Source: Blautia obeum ATCC 29174 (GTDB lineage: Bacteria > Bacillota > Clostridia > Lachnospirales > Lachnospiraceae). From it: a stretch of DNA of 64,000 nt. Location of the stretch: NCBI RefSeq assembly GCF_025147765.1, contig NZ_CP102265.1, forward strand, positions 1,123,001 through 1,187,000. Direction: 5' to 3'. The notes beneath the pieces are model-generated. The model did no database searches. It saw nothing but the letters and a program-made list of their open reading frames with translations, and was not told where the DNA came from. Numbering within the stretch: the first letter of the stretch is position 1; every line of letters starts with the position of its first letter. Below are positions 33,926-43,356 of the stretch, in pieces. The position numbers were made by a program, and so were the translations under genes.

Positions 33926-35812
33926 ATGAGAAAAAACGAGAAAATCACTGCTCTGTACGAACGACTGAGCCGTGATGACTTTGGCAAAGATGATGACCAG
34001 CAGCGTGAGAGCAACTCCATATCCAATCAAAAAGCAATGTTGGAGGAGTTCGCCGCACGGCAGGGTTTTACAAACATTGTCCATTTCACGGACGATGGCA
34101 TTAGCGGCACCTGCTTTGACCGTCCCGGATTTTTAGCAATGATGAAAGAAGTGGAAGCCGGGAATGTGGAGTACCTGTGTATCAAGGACATGAGCCGCAT
34201 GGGTCGTGACTATCTGAAAGTCGGTCAGATTATGGAAATCCTGCGTCAGCGTGGCGTTCGCCTTATCGCCATCAATGACGGCGTGGACAGTGCCAGAGGG
34301 GACGATGATTTTACCCCTTTCCGCAACATTATGAACGAGTATTACGCCAGAGACACCAGCCGTAAAATCCGTTCCACTTTCCAGTCCAAAGGCAAGTCCG
34401 GCAAGCACCTCACAGGCACAGTCATTTACGGCTATCTCTGGAACGAAGCCAGAGACCAATGGTTGGTTGACCCCGAAGCCGCAGAGGTGGTCAAGCGTAT
34501 CTTTGCCATGACGATTGAGGGCTACGGTCCGTATCAGATCGCCAGCAAGCTGAAAGAAGAAAAAATCCTCATTCCGTCCGCTTACCTTGCCCAGCACGGC
34601 GAGGGCGTGAACAAGAATAAGACTTTCAAAGATGTGTACGGCTGGGGTTCTTCCACCATCTGCAACCTTCTTGAAAAGCGTGAATATCTGGGACACACCA
34701 TCAATTTCAAGACCCGAAAGCACTTCAAGGACAAGAAAAGCCATTATGTCCCGGAGGACGAATGGACGATTTTCGAGAATACCCATGAAGCTATCATTGA
34801 CCAGCAGACCTTTGACCTTGTGCAGAAAATCCGTGGGAATGTCAGACGCTACCCGGACGGCTGGGGCGAAGCGGCTCCCCTCACAGGCTTGCTTTATTGT
34901 GCCGATTGCGGCGGCAAGATGTATGTCCACCGTACCAACAACGGCAAGCGTATTTCTCAATATACCTGTTCCCAATACAGCAAAGTCCCAGTTGGAAAGC
35001 TCTGCACGACACAGCACCGTATCAATGAAGATGTGGTACTGTCCCTTGTCTCTGAAATGCTCAAAGCCATTGCCGAGTATGCGAAGCATGACCGAGCCGA
35101 GTTTGTCCGTGTGGTGCAGGAAGCGCAGTCCAGCCAGCAGACGGCAGAGGTCAAGAAACAGCGGACACGCCTTGCCACCGCAAAGCAGAGAGTTTCCGAG
35201 CTGGAAGTCCTGCTCTGTAAAATCTATGAGGACAACATTTTAGGAAAGCTGTCCGACAGCAGATACGCCACTCTGGACGCTCAATACGAAAAGGAACAGT
35301 CCGAGCTTACCGCTGAAATCTCTGTTCTGGAAAAGGCAGTCAAGAGCTATGAGAAGCACGAAAAGGACGCTGACCGTTTTATCGCTCTGATTGATAAATA
35401 TGAGAACTTCGACAAGCTGACCATTGCTATGCTCAACGAGTTTATCGAGAAAATCCTTGTGCATGAGCGTGACCGCAAGGGCAGTATTCAGACCACACAG
35501 GAGGTCGAGATTTACTTCAATTTCGTGGGTCGTTTCGTTCCCCCTGCGTTTGGCGAAGTGGAGCTTACCCCGGAGGAATTAGAGGAAATCCGCAAGCGTG
35601 AGGAACGCAAGGACAGGCTCCACCAGAACTACTTGAAGCGGAAAGCCAGCGGAGCGCAGAAGCGATACGAGGACAAAATCAAGGGGAGAAAAAAGGCAGA
35701 AATCGAAGCCAAGAAAGCCGCTATTCGTGCGGAGGATATTGCAAAGGGAGTGTTCGTCCCTGTCAGCAGTTTACCGCAGAGAGAGCCGATGAAAGGAGTA
35801 CAAACAGCATGA
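33926..35812 (+). CDS. tnpX: Large serine recombinase TnpX type
   Basis: A 628-residue recombinase. AAAGGAGCG precedes the ATG at 33926. Catalytic Ser15 lies in YERLSRDD, and GDDDFTPFRN plus the resolvase core are intact. The recombinase domain (YGYLWNEARDQW) and a zinc-ribbon (CADCGGK, then C...C further on) with a long coiled coil follow. The C-terminal basic extension is typical of TnpX/TndX. It excises and integrates the element. The frame is open upstream into virD4, so a 1053-codon VirD4-TnpX fusion ORF exists from 32651 to 35812. Confidence 0.93.
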   Translation: MRKNEKITALYERLSRDDFGKDDDQQRESNSISNQKAMLEEFAARQGFTNIVHFTDDGISGTCFDRPGFLAMMKEVEAGNVEYLCIKDMSRMGRDYLKVGQIMEILRQRGVRLIAINDGVDSARGDDDFTPFRNIMNEYYARDTSRKIRSTFQSKGKSGKHLTGTVIYGYLWNEARDQWLVDPEAAEVVKRIFAMTIEGYGPYQIASKLKEEKILIPSAYLAQHGEGVNKNKTFKDVYGWGSSTICNLLEKREYLGHTINFKTRKHFKDKKSHYVPEDEWTIFENTHEAIIDQQTFDLVQKIRGNVRRYPDGWGEAAPLTGLLYCADCGGKMYVHRTNNGKRISQYTCSQYSKVPVGKLCTTQHRINEDVVLSLVSEMLKAIAEYAKHDRAEFVRVVQEAQSSQQTAEVKKQRTRLATAKQRVSELEVLLCKIYEDNILGKLSDSRYATLDAQYEKEQSELTAEISVLEKAVKSYEKHEKDADRFIALIDKYENFDKLTIAMLNEFIEKILVHERDRKGSIQTTQEVEIYFNFVGRFVPPAFGEVELTPEELEEIRKREERKDRLHQNYLKRKASGAQKRYEDKIKGRKKAEIEAKKAAIRAEDIAKGVFVPVSSLPQREPMKGVQTA

Positions 35813-36153
35813 ATATCACTTATACACAGAACGGCGATTATCTTATCCCGAACATCGTTATCCGCAAGACCAAGCCCCTCGGACACTACGGCAGACTTCG
35901 CAAGGCGTATCTGGAAATGCACCGTCCGATACTGTTCAATGAGCTGGTGCTATCCGACAAGCTCTTTGAGCATTGCGCCGAGATTGACGAAGCGGCACGA
36001 AACCGCATGGAGCTGATCGTGCGGTCACTGGCAGAGCAAAACGGCGTGACCGAGCAACTAAAAGCCAAAAACCAAATGGAATGGGTGCGGCAGATGAACG
36101 CTTGCAAGGCACAGGCAGAGGAGATTGTGAAAGCGGAATTGATTTATGATTGA
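35809..36153 (+). CDS. tnpV: TnpV-like transposon protein
   Basis: A 114-residue protein overlapping tnpX by ATGA. The TnpV pattern is NGDYLIPNI, LGHYGRLRKAYLEMHRP and QMEWVRQMNACKAQAEEIV. A paralogue occurs in the second mobilizable element (44941-45318). Its role in Tn4451-type elements is not established; a function in regulating or assisting transposition is presumed. Confidence 0.85.
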   Translation: MNITYTQNGDYLIPNIVIRKTKPLGHYGRLRKAYLEMHRPILFNELVLSDKLFEHCAEIDEAARNRMELIVRSLAEQNGVTEQLKAKNQMEWVRQMNACKAQAEEIVKAELIYD

Positions 36154-36294
36154 GCGAGGAAGTCCGGGCAGAAAACTGTTCGGACTTTTCTCATGTAGTC
36201 CAAAGTTGCGGTAGAATTGTTCACGAGTTTTATGGTACAATTTATGCGAATAAAGAAAACGGAAAATTAGAATCTAACAAGAGAATGTGGTTGT

Positions 36295-36372
36295 ATGAAA
36301 AAATCCATATTAGTATTTTGGGCAATCGTGTGTCTGTTACCTATTCAAAGGAGGTTTAAGAATTTCAAATGA
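36295..36372 (+). CDS. 25-codon signal-peptide-like ORF, possible bacteriocin precursor remnant
   Basis: The ORF reads MKKSILVFWAIVCLLP and nine more residues, and its stop overlaps the exporter permease start (ATGA). A basic N-terminus followed by a hydrophobic core is what the signal peptide of a secreted lactococcin 972-type precursor would begin with. No ribosome site is clear, and the mature peptide is absent. It may be a truncated precursor or only a leader ORF for translational coupling. Confidence 0.35.
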   Translation: MKKSILVFWAIVCLLPIQRRFKNFK

Positions 36373-38333
36373 AACATATAAGAAATATATTGCTGTTGAT
36401 TACGATTATTTTTGCTTTTGTTATGCAAGCTGAAGTATATCAAAATATGCTCTGGAACTTTAATGGTGCTTATTATTTATCGTCCAGATACACAACTACT
36501 AATGACGATATGGATTCATTTTTAGCCAATGCAGAAGATACAGCTGAGAAGCATGGTGTTCATATTTTTTCGACTTTTAATCAGAGAGTTTCTAATTATC
36601 AGACAAGACTTTATATTTATGGTGATGATACCGTTGTTCGGGATAGTCTTAAAAGCACAATGGATATTGAGGAAAAAACATATACGGCTTTGATAGGTGG
36701 AATCACCGTAATAGAATTTGAAGATTTTAGAGAAGCAAAAAACACAGGCAATGGACAGGAAATAATGGTCAGCTATATCGGTGATGATGATGACATTATT
36801 GCCACATATCAAGATTTGGCAAAAGAATATTCTATATCGCAGCCAGAGTTTTGGCAATCAACCGAAACTGATATGATGTTCATTGTTTGGGGCCTGGTTG
36901 CCATATTGATGATTGTACTTAATATGATTGAGGTGATACGCAGGCAAAAGGAAGTAGTTGTACGAGCTTCTCTGGGCGAAAATGCTGCTGTGATTGCTCT
37001 AAAAGCTGTAGTGGCTGATATGATTTCATATGCTGCATTATTCGTCTTAGCAAAGTTGCTTGTTTCTCAATTTATATCGGGAGCGTATGAAGATCATCTC
37101 ATTTTGGCAGTGTATTGTGCCGGAGCAGTTCTTTCCGTAATTCCTTATGCTGCTTTTGTCCGCTTTGATGTAAAAAAAGCCTTTGCCAATGCTTCAGATA
37201 AAAAAGGTATGTTTTATCTTCTGAACGGTCTTAAAGTATTTGCTACTGCTATGACAATTTTTACAATAACTACAAATCTCAGTAGCATTCAAGGTAATTT
37301 ACTTACAAACACTACTCTTTTAGAAAATCATTATAATGATTATTATTTTGGAGTTATGCAGATTGAACCTCCTTTTGAAGAAAATGAGGAGGAATCCAAA
37401 GAGAGCAAATTTTGGAATGACCTTTACGAAAATGAATACAACACGATAAATCCGGTGGTCTGCATAGGCAGCCGGATAAGCGATACGGATAATTATATTT
37501 TTGTAAATCATAATGCCAGAGATATGCTACAAGGGTTTTCTGATATGCTTACTGAAGATGATGAAAAAGAGGATATCGTGGTCTTCGTGCCAAAGGGAAG
37601 AAATGCGGAATCATACAAAGATATCGCAAAAGAGGAAATTGGTTCTCTTACCCAAAATGCAGAAGAACTGCGTGTTGTTTATAAAGAATATTCTGGCAGA
37701 GAACAATTTTATTATCTCAATTCGAACAGAGAAGAGGCTATTGACGGATTGTCAAGAGTAACAAATCCGATTGTGATTTATCAGGCAAATGAGGCTGTTG
37801 CTTTAAATGGAAGTTATATCGAAACAGGAACATATAATGGTGAGGTAATCTACGGATGCGATGAAAGCACAATTCGCAGTGTTGCGAAAAAATATTCAGA
37901 ACAGCTTGGTTCACACTATTTTATGCTGACGAATGTCGGAGAGGATTACATTTATAGTCATAGTTTCCTCGTGAAACTGATTGGCTTTATAAGCTCTCTT
38001 TGCGTATTAGTATTGCTGTTAGATATCGCTATCATCATATCTGAAGTGAAAATGGAATTTAGACTTAATGCGATGGAAATCTCCCTCAAAAAGGTTTTGG
38101 GCTATCGCTTTTATGAAAGGCACAAAAGATTTATTTCCGTTAATCTCTTAGAAAATATAGCCGTTGTGATATTGATTTGCATTGTTTCAATTTTTATATC
38201 TAACGCAAGTGTCGGGATTGCTTTACTGATTGGAGCGTTGCTCACCATTATTGAAATGGCAATCATTTTCACAAATATTATGTGGGTTGAAAAAACAAAT
38301 ATCTCAAAGTCATTGAAGGGAGGATGTTTATGA
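36369..38333 (+). CDS. Bacteriocin-associated integral membrane protein (DUF1430/lactococcin 972 type)
   Basis: A 654-residue FtsX-like membrane protein. An N-terminal helix (NILLLITIIFAFVMQ) is followed by an extracellular domain, four helices near residues 170-320, a second extracellular domain with many acidic residues and three C-terminal helices (IGFISSLCVLVLLLDIAI and onward). CAAAGGAGGTTTAAG precedes it. It forms an ABC efflux or immunity unit with the next gene (ATGA overlap). No intact precursor is nearby, so the pair may serve immunity to a foreign bacteriocin. AT-rich codon use differs sharply from the surrounding mobilization genes. Confidence 0.8.
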   Translation: MKHIRNILLLITIIFAFVMQAEVYQNMLWNFNGAYYLSSRYTTTNDDMDSFLANAEDTAEKHGVHIFSTFNQRVSNYQTRLYIYGDDTVVRDSLKSTMDIEEKTYTALIGGITVIEFEDFREAKNTGNGQEIMVSYIGDDDDIIATYQDLAKEYSISQPEFWQSTETDMMFIVWGLVAILMIVLNMIEVIRRQKEVVVRASLGENAAVIALKAVVADMISYAALFVLAKLLVSQFISGAYEDHLILAVYCAGAVLSVIPYAAFVRFDVKKAFANASDKKGMFYLLNGLKVFATAMTIFTITTNLSSIQGNLLTNTTLLENHYNDYYFGVMQIEPPFEENEEESKESKFWNDLYENEYNTINPVVCIGSRISDTDNYIFVNHNARDMLQGFSDMLTEDDEKEDIVVFVPKGRNAESYKDIAKEEIGSLTQNAEELRVVYKEYSGREQFYYLNSNREEAIDGLSRVTNPIVIYQANEAVALNGSYIETGTYNGEVIYGCDESTIRSVAKKYSEQLGSHYFMLTNVGEDYIYSHSFLVKLIGFISSLCVLVLLLDIAIIISEVKMEFRLNAMEISLKKVLGYRFYERHKRFISVNLLENIAVVILICIVSIFISNASVGIALLIGALLTIIEMAIIFTNIMWVEKTNISKSLKGGCL

Positions 38334-38938
38334 TTATAATTCGTGGCTTAAATAAAGCATTTGGAGAGAAAATAATTTTCTCTAACTTTAATTTAGAAAT
38401 TCCGGATGGAAGTTTTGTAGTAATCAGCGGCGATAGCGGCAGTGGAAAAAGCACTTTACTCAATATGATTGGTGGTATCGAAAAACCGGATAGCGGCAGT
38501 ATCATAATCGAAGGGCTGAATATTACCCGGCTTAAAAATAAAAACAGTTTTTTTGCGGATACAGTGGGGTTTCTTTTTCAGAATTTTGCACTGCTTGAAA
38601 ATAAGACAGTTAAAGAAAATTTAAGTTTGATTAAAAAATCAAGCCGAACTAAAGTATCACTTAAAGAAGCTCTTAATCGTGTGGGGTTATCAAAGGAAGT
38701 TAACAAAAAAGTTTATCAGCTTTCCGGTGGTGAACAACAGAGAGTTGCTTTAGCTCGTCTTATGATGAAAAAATGTTCTGTTGTTTTGGCAGATGAACCT
38801 ACTGGCTCACTTGACAAGAAAAATAGAGATATTGTTATGAGGTTATTGCACGAACTCAATGAAGAAGGTAAAACGGTTATCATTGTTACCCACGATCAGG
38901 GTATTATTGAAGATGAACCTTATGTTGTGAAAATCTGA
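38330..38938 (+). CDS. ABC transporter ATP-binding protein, bacteriocin export type
   Basis: A 202-residue ATPase. The start at 38330 is chosen over 38324 because GGGAGG would touch the earlier ATG and because 38330 overlaps the permease stop. Walker A is GDSGSGKS, signature LSGGEQQR, Walker B VVLADEPTGSLD and the switch His THDQ. It is of the MacB/lactococcin 972 exporter type and works with the preceding permease. Confidence 0.88.
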   Translation: MIIIRGLNKAFGEKIIFSNFNLEIPDGSFVVISGDSGSGKSTLLNMIGGIEKPDSGSIIIEGLNITRLKNKNSFFADTVGFLFQNFALLENKTVKENLSLIKKSSRTKVSLKEALNRVGLSKEVNKKVYQLSGGEQQRVALARLMMKKCSVVLADEPTGSLDKKNRDIVMRLLHELNEEGKTVIIVTHDQGIIEDEPYVVKI

Positions 38939-39321
38939 GAGTACCTCTTAGAAATGTCTTGATCTACATTTTATATAATTTGGGTCAGAAGAAAATCCCT
39001 TTAGGAACTAAAGGGCGCACTTCTATACTCTCCTATCGGGAGTATGTGCGTCCTGCGGAGCTTCATTCTCTGTCAGCAGAAGAAAACTGCCCGACCGAGA
39101 AAGTTGCGTCACTTCGTTCCGTCAAGGTGGCTACACCCCCTTGCGCCGCTAATGCGGCTATCCCCTGTGGACTTGCCGTCCGCAAACAGCATGAAATGCT
39201 GTTCGCCGCCAGCAAGTTTGAAAAAATGAATACCGAAAATCAGACCGTTGACTGGTCGCACTATGCGAAAAGTTGACGGTCTTTTTTTATCCCTAAAATC
39301 AAAAAAAGGAGGTCAATCACA
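38939..39321. other. Structured non-coding region, candidate oriT of the virD4-inserted element
   Basis: No gene supported. Hairpins include ACTCTCC/GGGAGT near 39036-39053 and AACAGCAT/ATGCTGTT near 39185-39203. The stretch 39166-39224 shares TGTGGACTTGCC, GCTGTTC and CAAGTTTGAA in the same order with 48439-48498 in the second element. Both stretches sit just ahead of relaxase modules, which is where the transfer origin of Tn4451-like elements lies. It could instead be a structured RNA. Confidence 0.5.
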
Positions 39322-39681
39322 ATGACAAAACCGAAAACCCTTGAACAGCTCCGAGCCGAAAAGGAACGAGCCGAGACGCAGCTTTTACAGGAACAACACA
39401 AGCTGGAGCGTCTGGAGAATAGAAAGAAGTATCTGGAGAAAGGTGAACGCACCAAGCGCACACACCGCCTTTGCAATCTGGGCGGCACGATTGAGAGCCT
39501 TGCCCCGGAGGTCAAAGATCTCACACGCACCGAAATGACAGAGCTGATGGAACACATCTTTTCCCTGTCCGAAGTCCAGCGAGCCGTCCGTCACATGGCG
39601 ATTACCCACATCAGCCAAGCAAACAGAGAAAAGGAGTTGAAAGCCGATGGCACTATTTCATCTGAGCGTCACGCAGACTAA
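39322..39681 (+). CDS. DUF3847 family protein
   Basis: A 119-residue protein with AAAAGGAGGTCAATC upstream. An N-terminal coiled coil (LEQLRAEKERAETQLLQEQHKLERLENRKKYL split by charged residues) is followed by the conserved RTHRLCNLGGTIESL. It overlaps the relaxase start by 35 bases. It is always found next to MobA/L relaxases in this type of element and is probably a relaxosome accessory; this is inference from context. Confidence 0.82.
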   Translation: MTKPKTLEQLRAEKERAETQLLQEQHKLERLENRKKYLEKGERTKRTHRLCNLGGTIESLAPEVKDLTRTEMTELMEHIFSLSEVQRAVRHMAITHISQANREKELKADGTISSERHAD

Positions 39682-41143
39682 GCGAAGCGCAGGACAGTCC
39701 GCTATTGCTTCTGCCGCCTACCGTGCTGGGGAGCGATTGTATAGCGAGTATTACGGCGAATACAGCGACTACACCCGCAAGGGCGGCGTGATCTGCTCCG
39801 ATATTCTCCTGCCGTCCTATGCACCGCCCGAATACGCAGACCGCCAGACCCTATGGAACGCCGTGGAAAAAGCCGAGCGTGGAAAGAACGCCCAGCTTGC
39901 ATACAGCTTTGACATTGCCTTGCAGAATGAATTTTCCCTTGAGGAAAACATCGCTCTTGCAAGGCAATTTTTGTTAGAAAACTTTGTGAGCCGGGGCATG
40001 GTGGTTGACTTCGCCGTACACCAGCCGGACAGAGAGGACGGAGGCATACCAAACCCACACTTCCATGTTCTTTGCCCTATCCGTCCCATTGAGCAGAACG
40101 GTAAATGGGGGCTAAAGCAACGCCGGGTGTATGAGCTGGACGAGGACGGCAACCGTATCAGAGACCAGAACGGCGAGTATGTTTTCAATGCCGTTCCCAC
40201 TACCGACTGGGGCAGTCCCGAAACGCTGGAATACTGGCGGCAGACATGGGCGGAGCTATGCAATGGCAAGTTTGCGGAAAAGGGGCTTGACGTTCGTATC
40301 GACCACCGAAGCTATGAGCGTCAGGGCGTGGAGCTTCTTCCCACCGTCCACGAGGGCGCAACCGTCCGGGCAATGGAGAAGAAAGGCATACGCACCGAGA
40401 AAGGCGAGTTCAACCGCTGGATCAAAGCCACCAATGCCGTTATCCGTGACATCAAGAAGAAAATCGCTCTCCTGTTCGATTGGATTGCCGAAGCAAAAGC
40501 AGAGCTTGCCAAGCCGCAGGCACCCGACCTTGTTTCGCTGCTGAACGCCTATTACACCCAGCGCAGAGCCGGGGCGTATTCGCAGAAAGGCAAGGTCAGC
40601 AACCTAAAGGAGATGAACGAGACTTTCAATTATCTCCGGGCAAACGGCATTTACACTCTTGAAGATTTGGAAAGCCGTGTCAGCGAACACAGTGCTGCCA
40701 CAGAGAGCTTGAAGAAAACGCTGGACGAACAGACCGCCCGAATGAAAGCAATTAAGCAGCTCTATGACAGCTCTGCTGCTTTCCAGAGCTTGAAGCCTGT
40801 CTATGACGGCTTGCAGAAAATCAAGTTTGAGAAGCCCAGAGCCAAGTACAAGGCAGAGCATGAAGCGGAACTGAAACAGTTCTACGCCGCCAGACGCAAG
40901 CTGACCGGGGAGTTCCCGGACGGCAAGGTGGATATGAAAAAGCTGACCGAAGAGTATGACGAGCTGGAACAGGCGCACAACACCACCTATGGCGAGTTTA
41001 AGACCGTCAGAGACGATTTACATCGCCTTTGGAAGGTTAAGTCATGCGTAGGTACTGCCGCCCGATTTAACGAGCGCACAGAGGAACAAAAGCTCCAAAA
41101 TCGACCCCAAACACGGCAGAAAAAGGAGGAACTATCCCGATGA
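39647..41143 (+). CDS. mobA: MobA/MobL-family relaxase
   Basis: A 498-residue relaxase. The N-terminal MobQ-type domain has the start SVTQTKRSAGQSAIASAAYRAGE and the metal-binding histidine triad NPHFHVL near residues 135-141. The C-terminal part is a helical, coiled-coil region. It nicks oriT and pilots the strand into a T4SS supplied by a helper. It overlaps DUF3847 and the next gene (ATGA). It is equivalent to TnpZ of Tn4451 in position. Confidence 0.92.
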   Translation: MALFHLSVTQTKRSAGQSAIASAAYRAGERLYSEYYGEYSDYTRKGGVICSDILLPSYAPPEYADRQTLWNAVEKAERGKNAQLAYSFDIALQNEFSLEENIALARQFLLENFVSRGMVVDFAVHQPDREDGGIPNPHFHVLCPIRPIEQNGKWGLKQRRVYELDEDGNRIRDQNGEYVFNAVPTTDWGSPETLEYWRQTWAELCNGKFAEKGLDVRIDHRSYERQGVELLPTVHEGATVRAMEKKGIRTEKGEFNRWIKATNAVIRDIKKKIALLFDWIAEAKAELAKPQAPDLVSLLNAYYTQRRAGAYSQKGKVSNLKEMNETFNYLRANGIYTLEDLESRVSEHSAATESLKKTLDEQTARMKAIKQLYDSSAAFQSLKPVYDGLQKIKFEKPRAKYKAEHEAELKQFYAARRKLTGEFPDGKVDMKKLTEEYDELEQAHNTTYGEFKTVRDDLHRLWKVKSCVGTAARFNERTEEQKLQNRPQTRQKKEELSR

Positions 41144-43011
41144 ATTACACCCAAGCGCAGATTGACCGGGCAAACGCCGTCAGTCTGGAAGATTTTCTCC
41201 GCACACAGGGAGAGACGCTTATCAAAAGCGGACGGGAATACCGCTGGAAAGAACATGACAGCCTGACCGTCCGGGGAAACAAGTGGTTTCGCCACAGCCA
41301 GAGCAAGGGCGGCTATCCCATTGATTTCGTCATGGAGTTTTACGGCAAGTCCTTTCCCGAAGCTGTCCAGATGTTGACAGGCGAAAACGGCGAGGGACAG
41401 ACCGAAGCCACCACAGCACCGCCCACAGCGTTCCACTTGCCCTTGCACAACAGAACAGCCGACAGAGCAATTCAATATCTTTGCGAAAGCCGAGGCCTCA
41501 ACAAAACGCTTGTTGAGGATTTTCTTCTTTCCGGGGATATTTACGAGGACGCAAAGCGGCACAATGTTGTGTTTGTCGGCAGAGACCGAAGCGGTACGCC
41601 GAGATACGCCCATGTGCGAGGAACGGCAGACCCATTCAGACAGGACATTGCCGGGTCTGACAAATCCTATCCGTTCCACTATGAGGGAAACGGCAACCAG
41701 CTCTTTGTCTTTGAAGCACCGATTGACCTTTTGTCCTTTATCTGCCTTTATCCGCAGGACTGGCGGACAAGGAGCTACCTTGCCCTGGGCGGCGTTTCAG
41801 GCAAAGCCCTTGACCGTTTCCTTTCTGAACGCAAGGACACCCGAAAAGTGTTCCTCTGCCTTGACAGCGACACCGCAGGAAGTGAAGCCTGCACCCGGCT
41901 GGCACAGGACATTCCCGGCGAGATCGCCGTCATTCGCCTTGTCCCGGCAAGGAAAGACTGGAACGATGTTCTCCGTCAGCAAGGGGACATTCCCAGCCGC
42001 AAATTCATAGCCGAGACAATCACGCTGCGAGAGCTGCCCACCGCCCAGCCTGTCCCCATGCTCCGTATGGCAGATGTGGAGCTGACGAGCGTGGATTGGC
42101 TATGGTTTCCGTATATCCCCTTTGGAAAGCTGACGATTATACAGGGCAACCCCGGCGAGGGCAAGACCTACTTTGCCATGCGTCTTGCGGCGGCTTGCAC
42201 CAACCGAAAGCCTTTACCCGGTATGGAGACCCTTGAGCCTTTCAACATCATCTACCAGACCGCAGAGGACGGTCTGGGCGATACCGTCAAGCCCCGGCTG
42301 ATGGAAGCAGACGCAGACCTTGAAAAAGTGCTTGTCATTGACGATAGAGACACACCACTGACCCTTGCCGATAAACGCATAGCAAGGGCAATCCGGGAAA
42401 ACAACGCAAGGCTGGTTATCATTGACCCGGTACAGGCGTTTCTGGGCGCAGATGTGGACATGAACCGGGCAAACGAGGTGCGCCCGATATTCCGCAGTCT
42501 GGGAGACATTGCACAGGCTACCGGGTGCGCTATCGTGCTGATCGGACACCTCAACAAAGCCGCAGGAACGCAAAGCACCTACCGGGGATTAGGGTCTATC
42601 GACATTACGGCGGCAGTCCGCAGTCTGCTCTTTATCGGCAAGCTGAAGGACAGCCCCACAACAAGGGTACTTATCCATGAGAAAAGCTCCCTTGCGCCGC
42701 CCGGACAGTCCCTTGCCTTTTCTCTGGGAGACGAGAAAGGCTTTGAGTGGATAGGGGCTTATGACATTACCGCTGACGAGCTTCTTGCCGGGGCAGACAA
42801 CACCAAGACCGAAAGCAAGACCGCACAGGCGCAAATGCTCATTCTGGAACTGCTTGCAGACGGAAAGCGTATGCCAAGCGCAGAGCTGGAAAAGACGGTC
42901 AATGAGCGTGGGATTTCCTCACGCACCATGAGAACGGCAAAGAGCCGTATCGGGGACAGACTTGTGACCGAGAAAGACGGCACAGCATGGGTCTGCTATC
43001 TCCGAAACTGA
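41140..43011 (+). CDS. Primase-helicase fusion (DUF3991/Toprim plus RepA-like AAA ATPase)
   Basis: A 623-residue protein with two parts. Residues 1-300 contain a DUF3991-type N-terminus (KEHDSLTVRGNKWFRHSQSKGG) and a Toprim fold (FVFEAPIDLLSF, then LCLDSDTAGSEA). Residues 320-560 are a RepA/AAA_25 hexameric helicase with Walker A GNPGEGKT and Walker B LVIIDPVQAF. The end is a winged helix. It would prime and unwind the excised circle. It is translationally coupled to mobA. Confidence 0.85.
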   Translation: MNYTQAQIDRANAVSLEDFLRTQGETLIKSGREYRWKEHDSLTVRGNKWFRHSQSKGGYPIDFVMEFYGKSFPEAVQMLTGENGEGQTEATTAPPTAFHLPLHNRTADRAIQYLCESRGLNKTLVEDFLLSGDIYEDAKRHNVVFVGRDRSGTPRYAHVRGTADPFRQDIAGSDKSYPFHYEGNGNQLFVFEAPIDLLSFICLYPQDWRTRSYLALGGVSGKALDRFLSERKDTRKVFLCLDSDTAGSEACTRLAQDIPGEIAVIRLVPARKDWNDVLRQQGDIPSRKFIAETITLRELPTAQPVPMLRMADVELTSVDWLWFPYIPFGKLTIIQGNPGEGKTYFAMRLAAACTNRKPLPGMETLEPFNIIYQTAEDGLGDTVKPRLMEADADLEKVLVIDDRDTPLTLADKRIARAIRENNARLVIIDPVQAFLGADVDMNRANEVRPIFRSLGDIAQATGCAIVLIGHLNKAAGTQSTYRGLGSIDITAAVRSLLFIGKLKDSPTTRVLIHEKSSLAPPGQSLAFSLGDEKGFEWIGAYDITADELLAGADNTKTESKTAQAQMLILELLADGKRMPSAELEKTVNERGISSRTMRTAKSRIGDRLVTEKDGTAWVCYLRN

Positions 43012-43153
43012 CAACAGGAACACGGCAAGCGTGGCAAAGACGGCAAGGTTTTTATAGATACCTTAATGTTGCCGCCTTGCCTTGTTCCCTCATACCGACA
43101 CCGCCCGATGATGAACCGTCACCGGACATTTTTCATTTACAGGAGGATTTTGA

Positions 43154-43312
43154 ATGAACAATACCGCAACCAACACCGCCACTTGCCCGACTGTCAGAAA
43201 GCAGATCGGCAAGACCACCTATATCGTCCGTGTCCATTTCAGCCAGACCGCAAAAGAGACAATGGAGGACAAAATCAAGCGTATGCTCCGTGAGGAAGTC
43301 CGCAAAATGTGA
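43154..43312 (+). CDS. tnpW: TnpW-like small protein
   Basis: A 52-residue protein with an AGGAGGATTTTGA site. It reads MNNTATNTATCPTVRKQIGK, then TTYIVRVHFSQTAKETMEDKIKRML, the TnpW pattern of Tn4451-like elements. Its function is unknown. It is the last gene before the right junction at 43357. Confidence 0.75.
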   Translation: MNNTATNTATCPTVRKQIGKTTYIVRVHFSQTAKETMEDKIKRMLREEVRKM

Positions 43313-43356
43313 CTTCTTTGTGAATTTGATGAAAAAGTCCTTGACTTTTCGTCTCT

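Noticed and set aside
34133..35089. 318-codon minus-strand ORF opposite the TnpX gene
   Set aside because: It is a shadow of the GC-rich recombinase frame; it has no ribosome site and no family motif, and the plus-strand gene is certain.
38959..39276. 105-codon plus-strand ORF after the ABC ATPase
   Set aside because: It runs through the structured candidate oriT, lacks a ribosome site and has a low-complexity translation.
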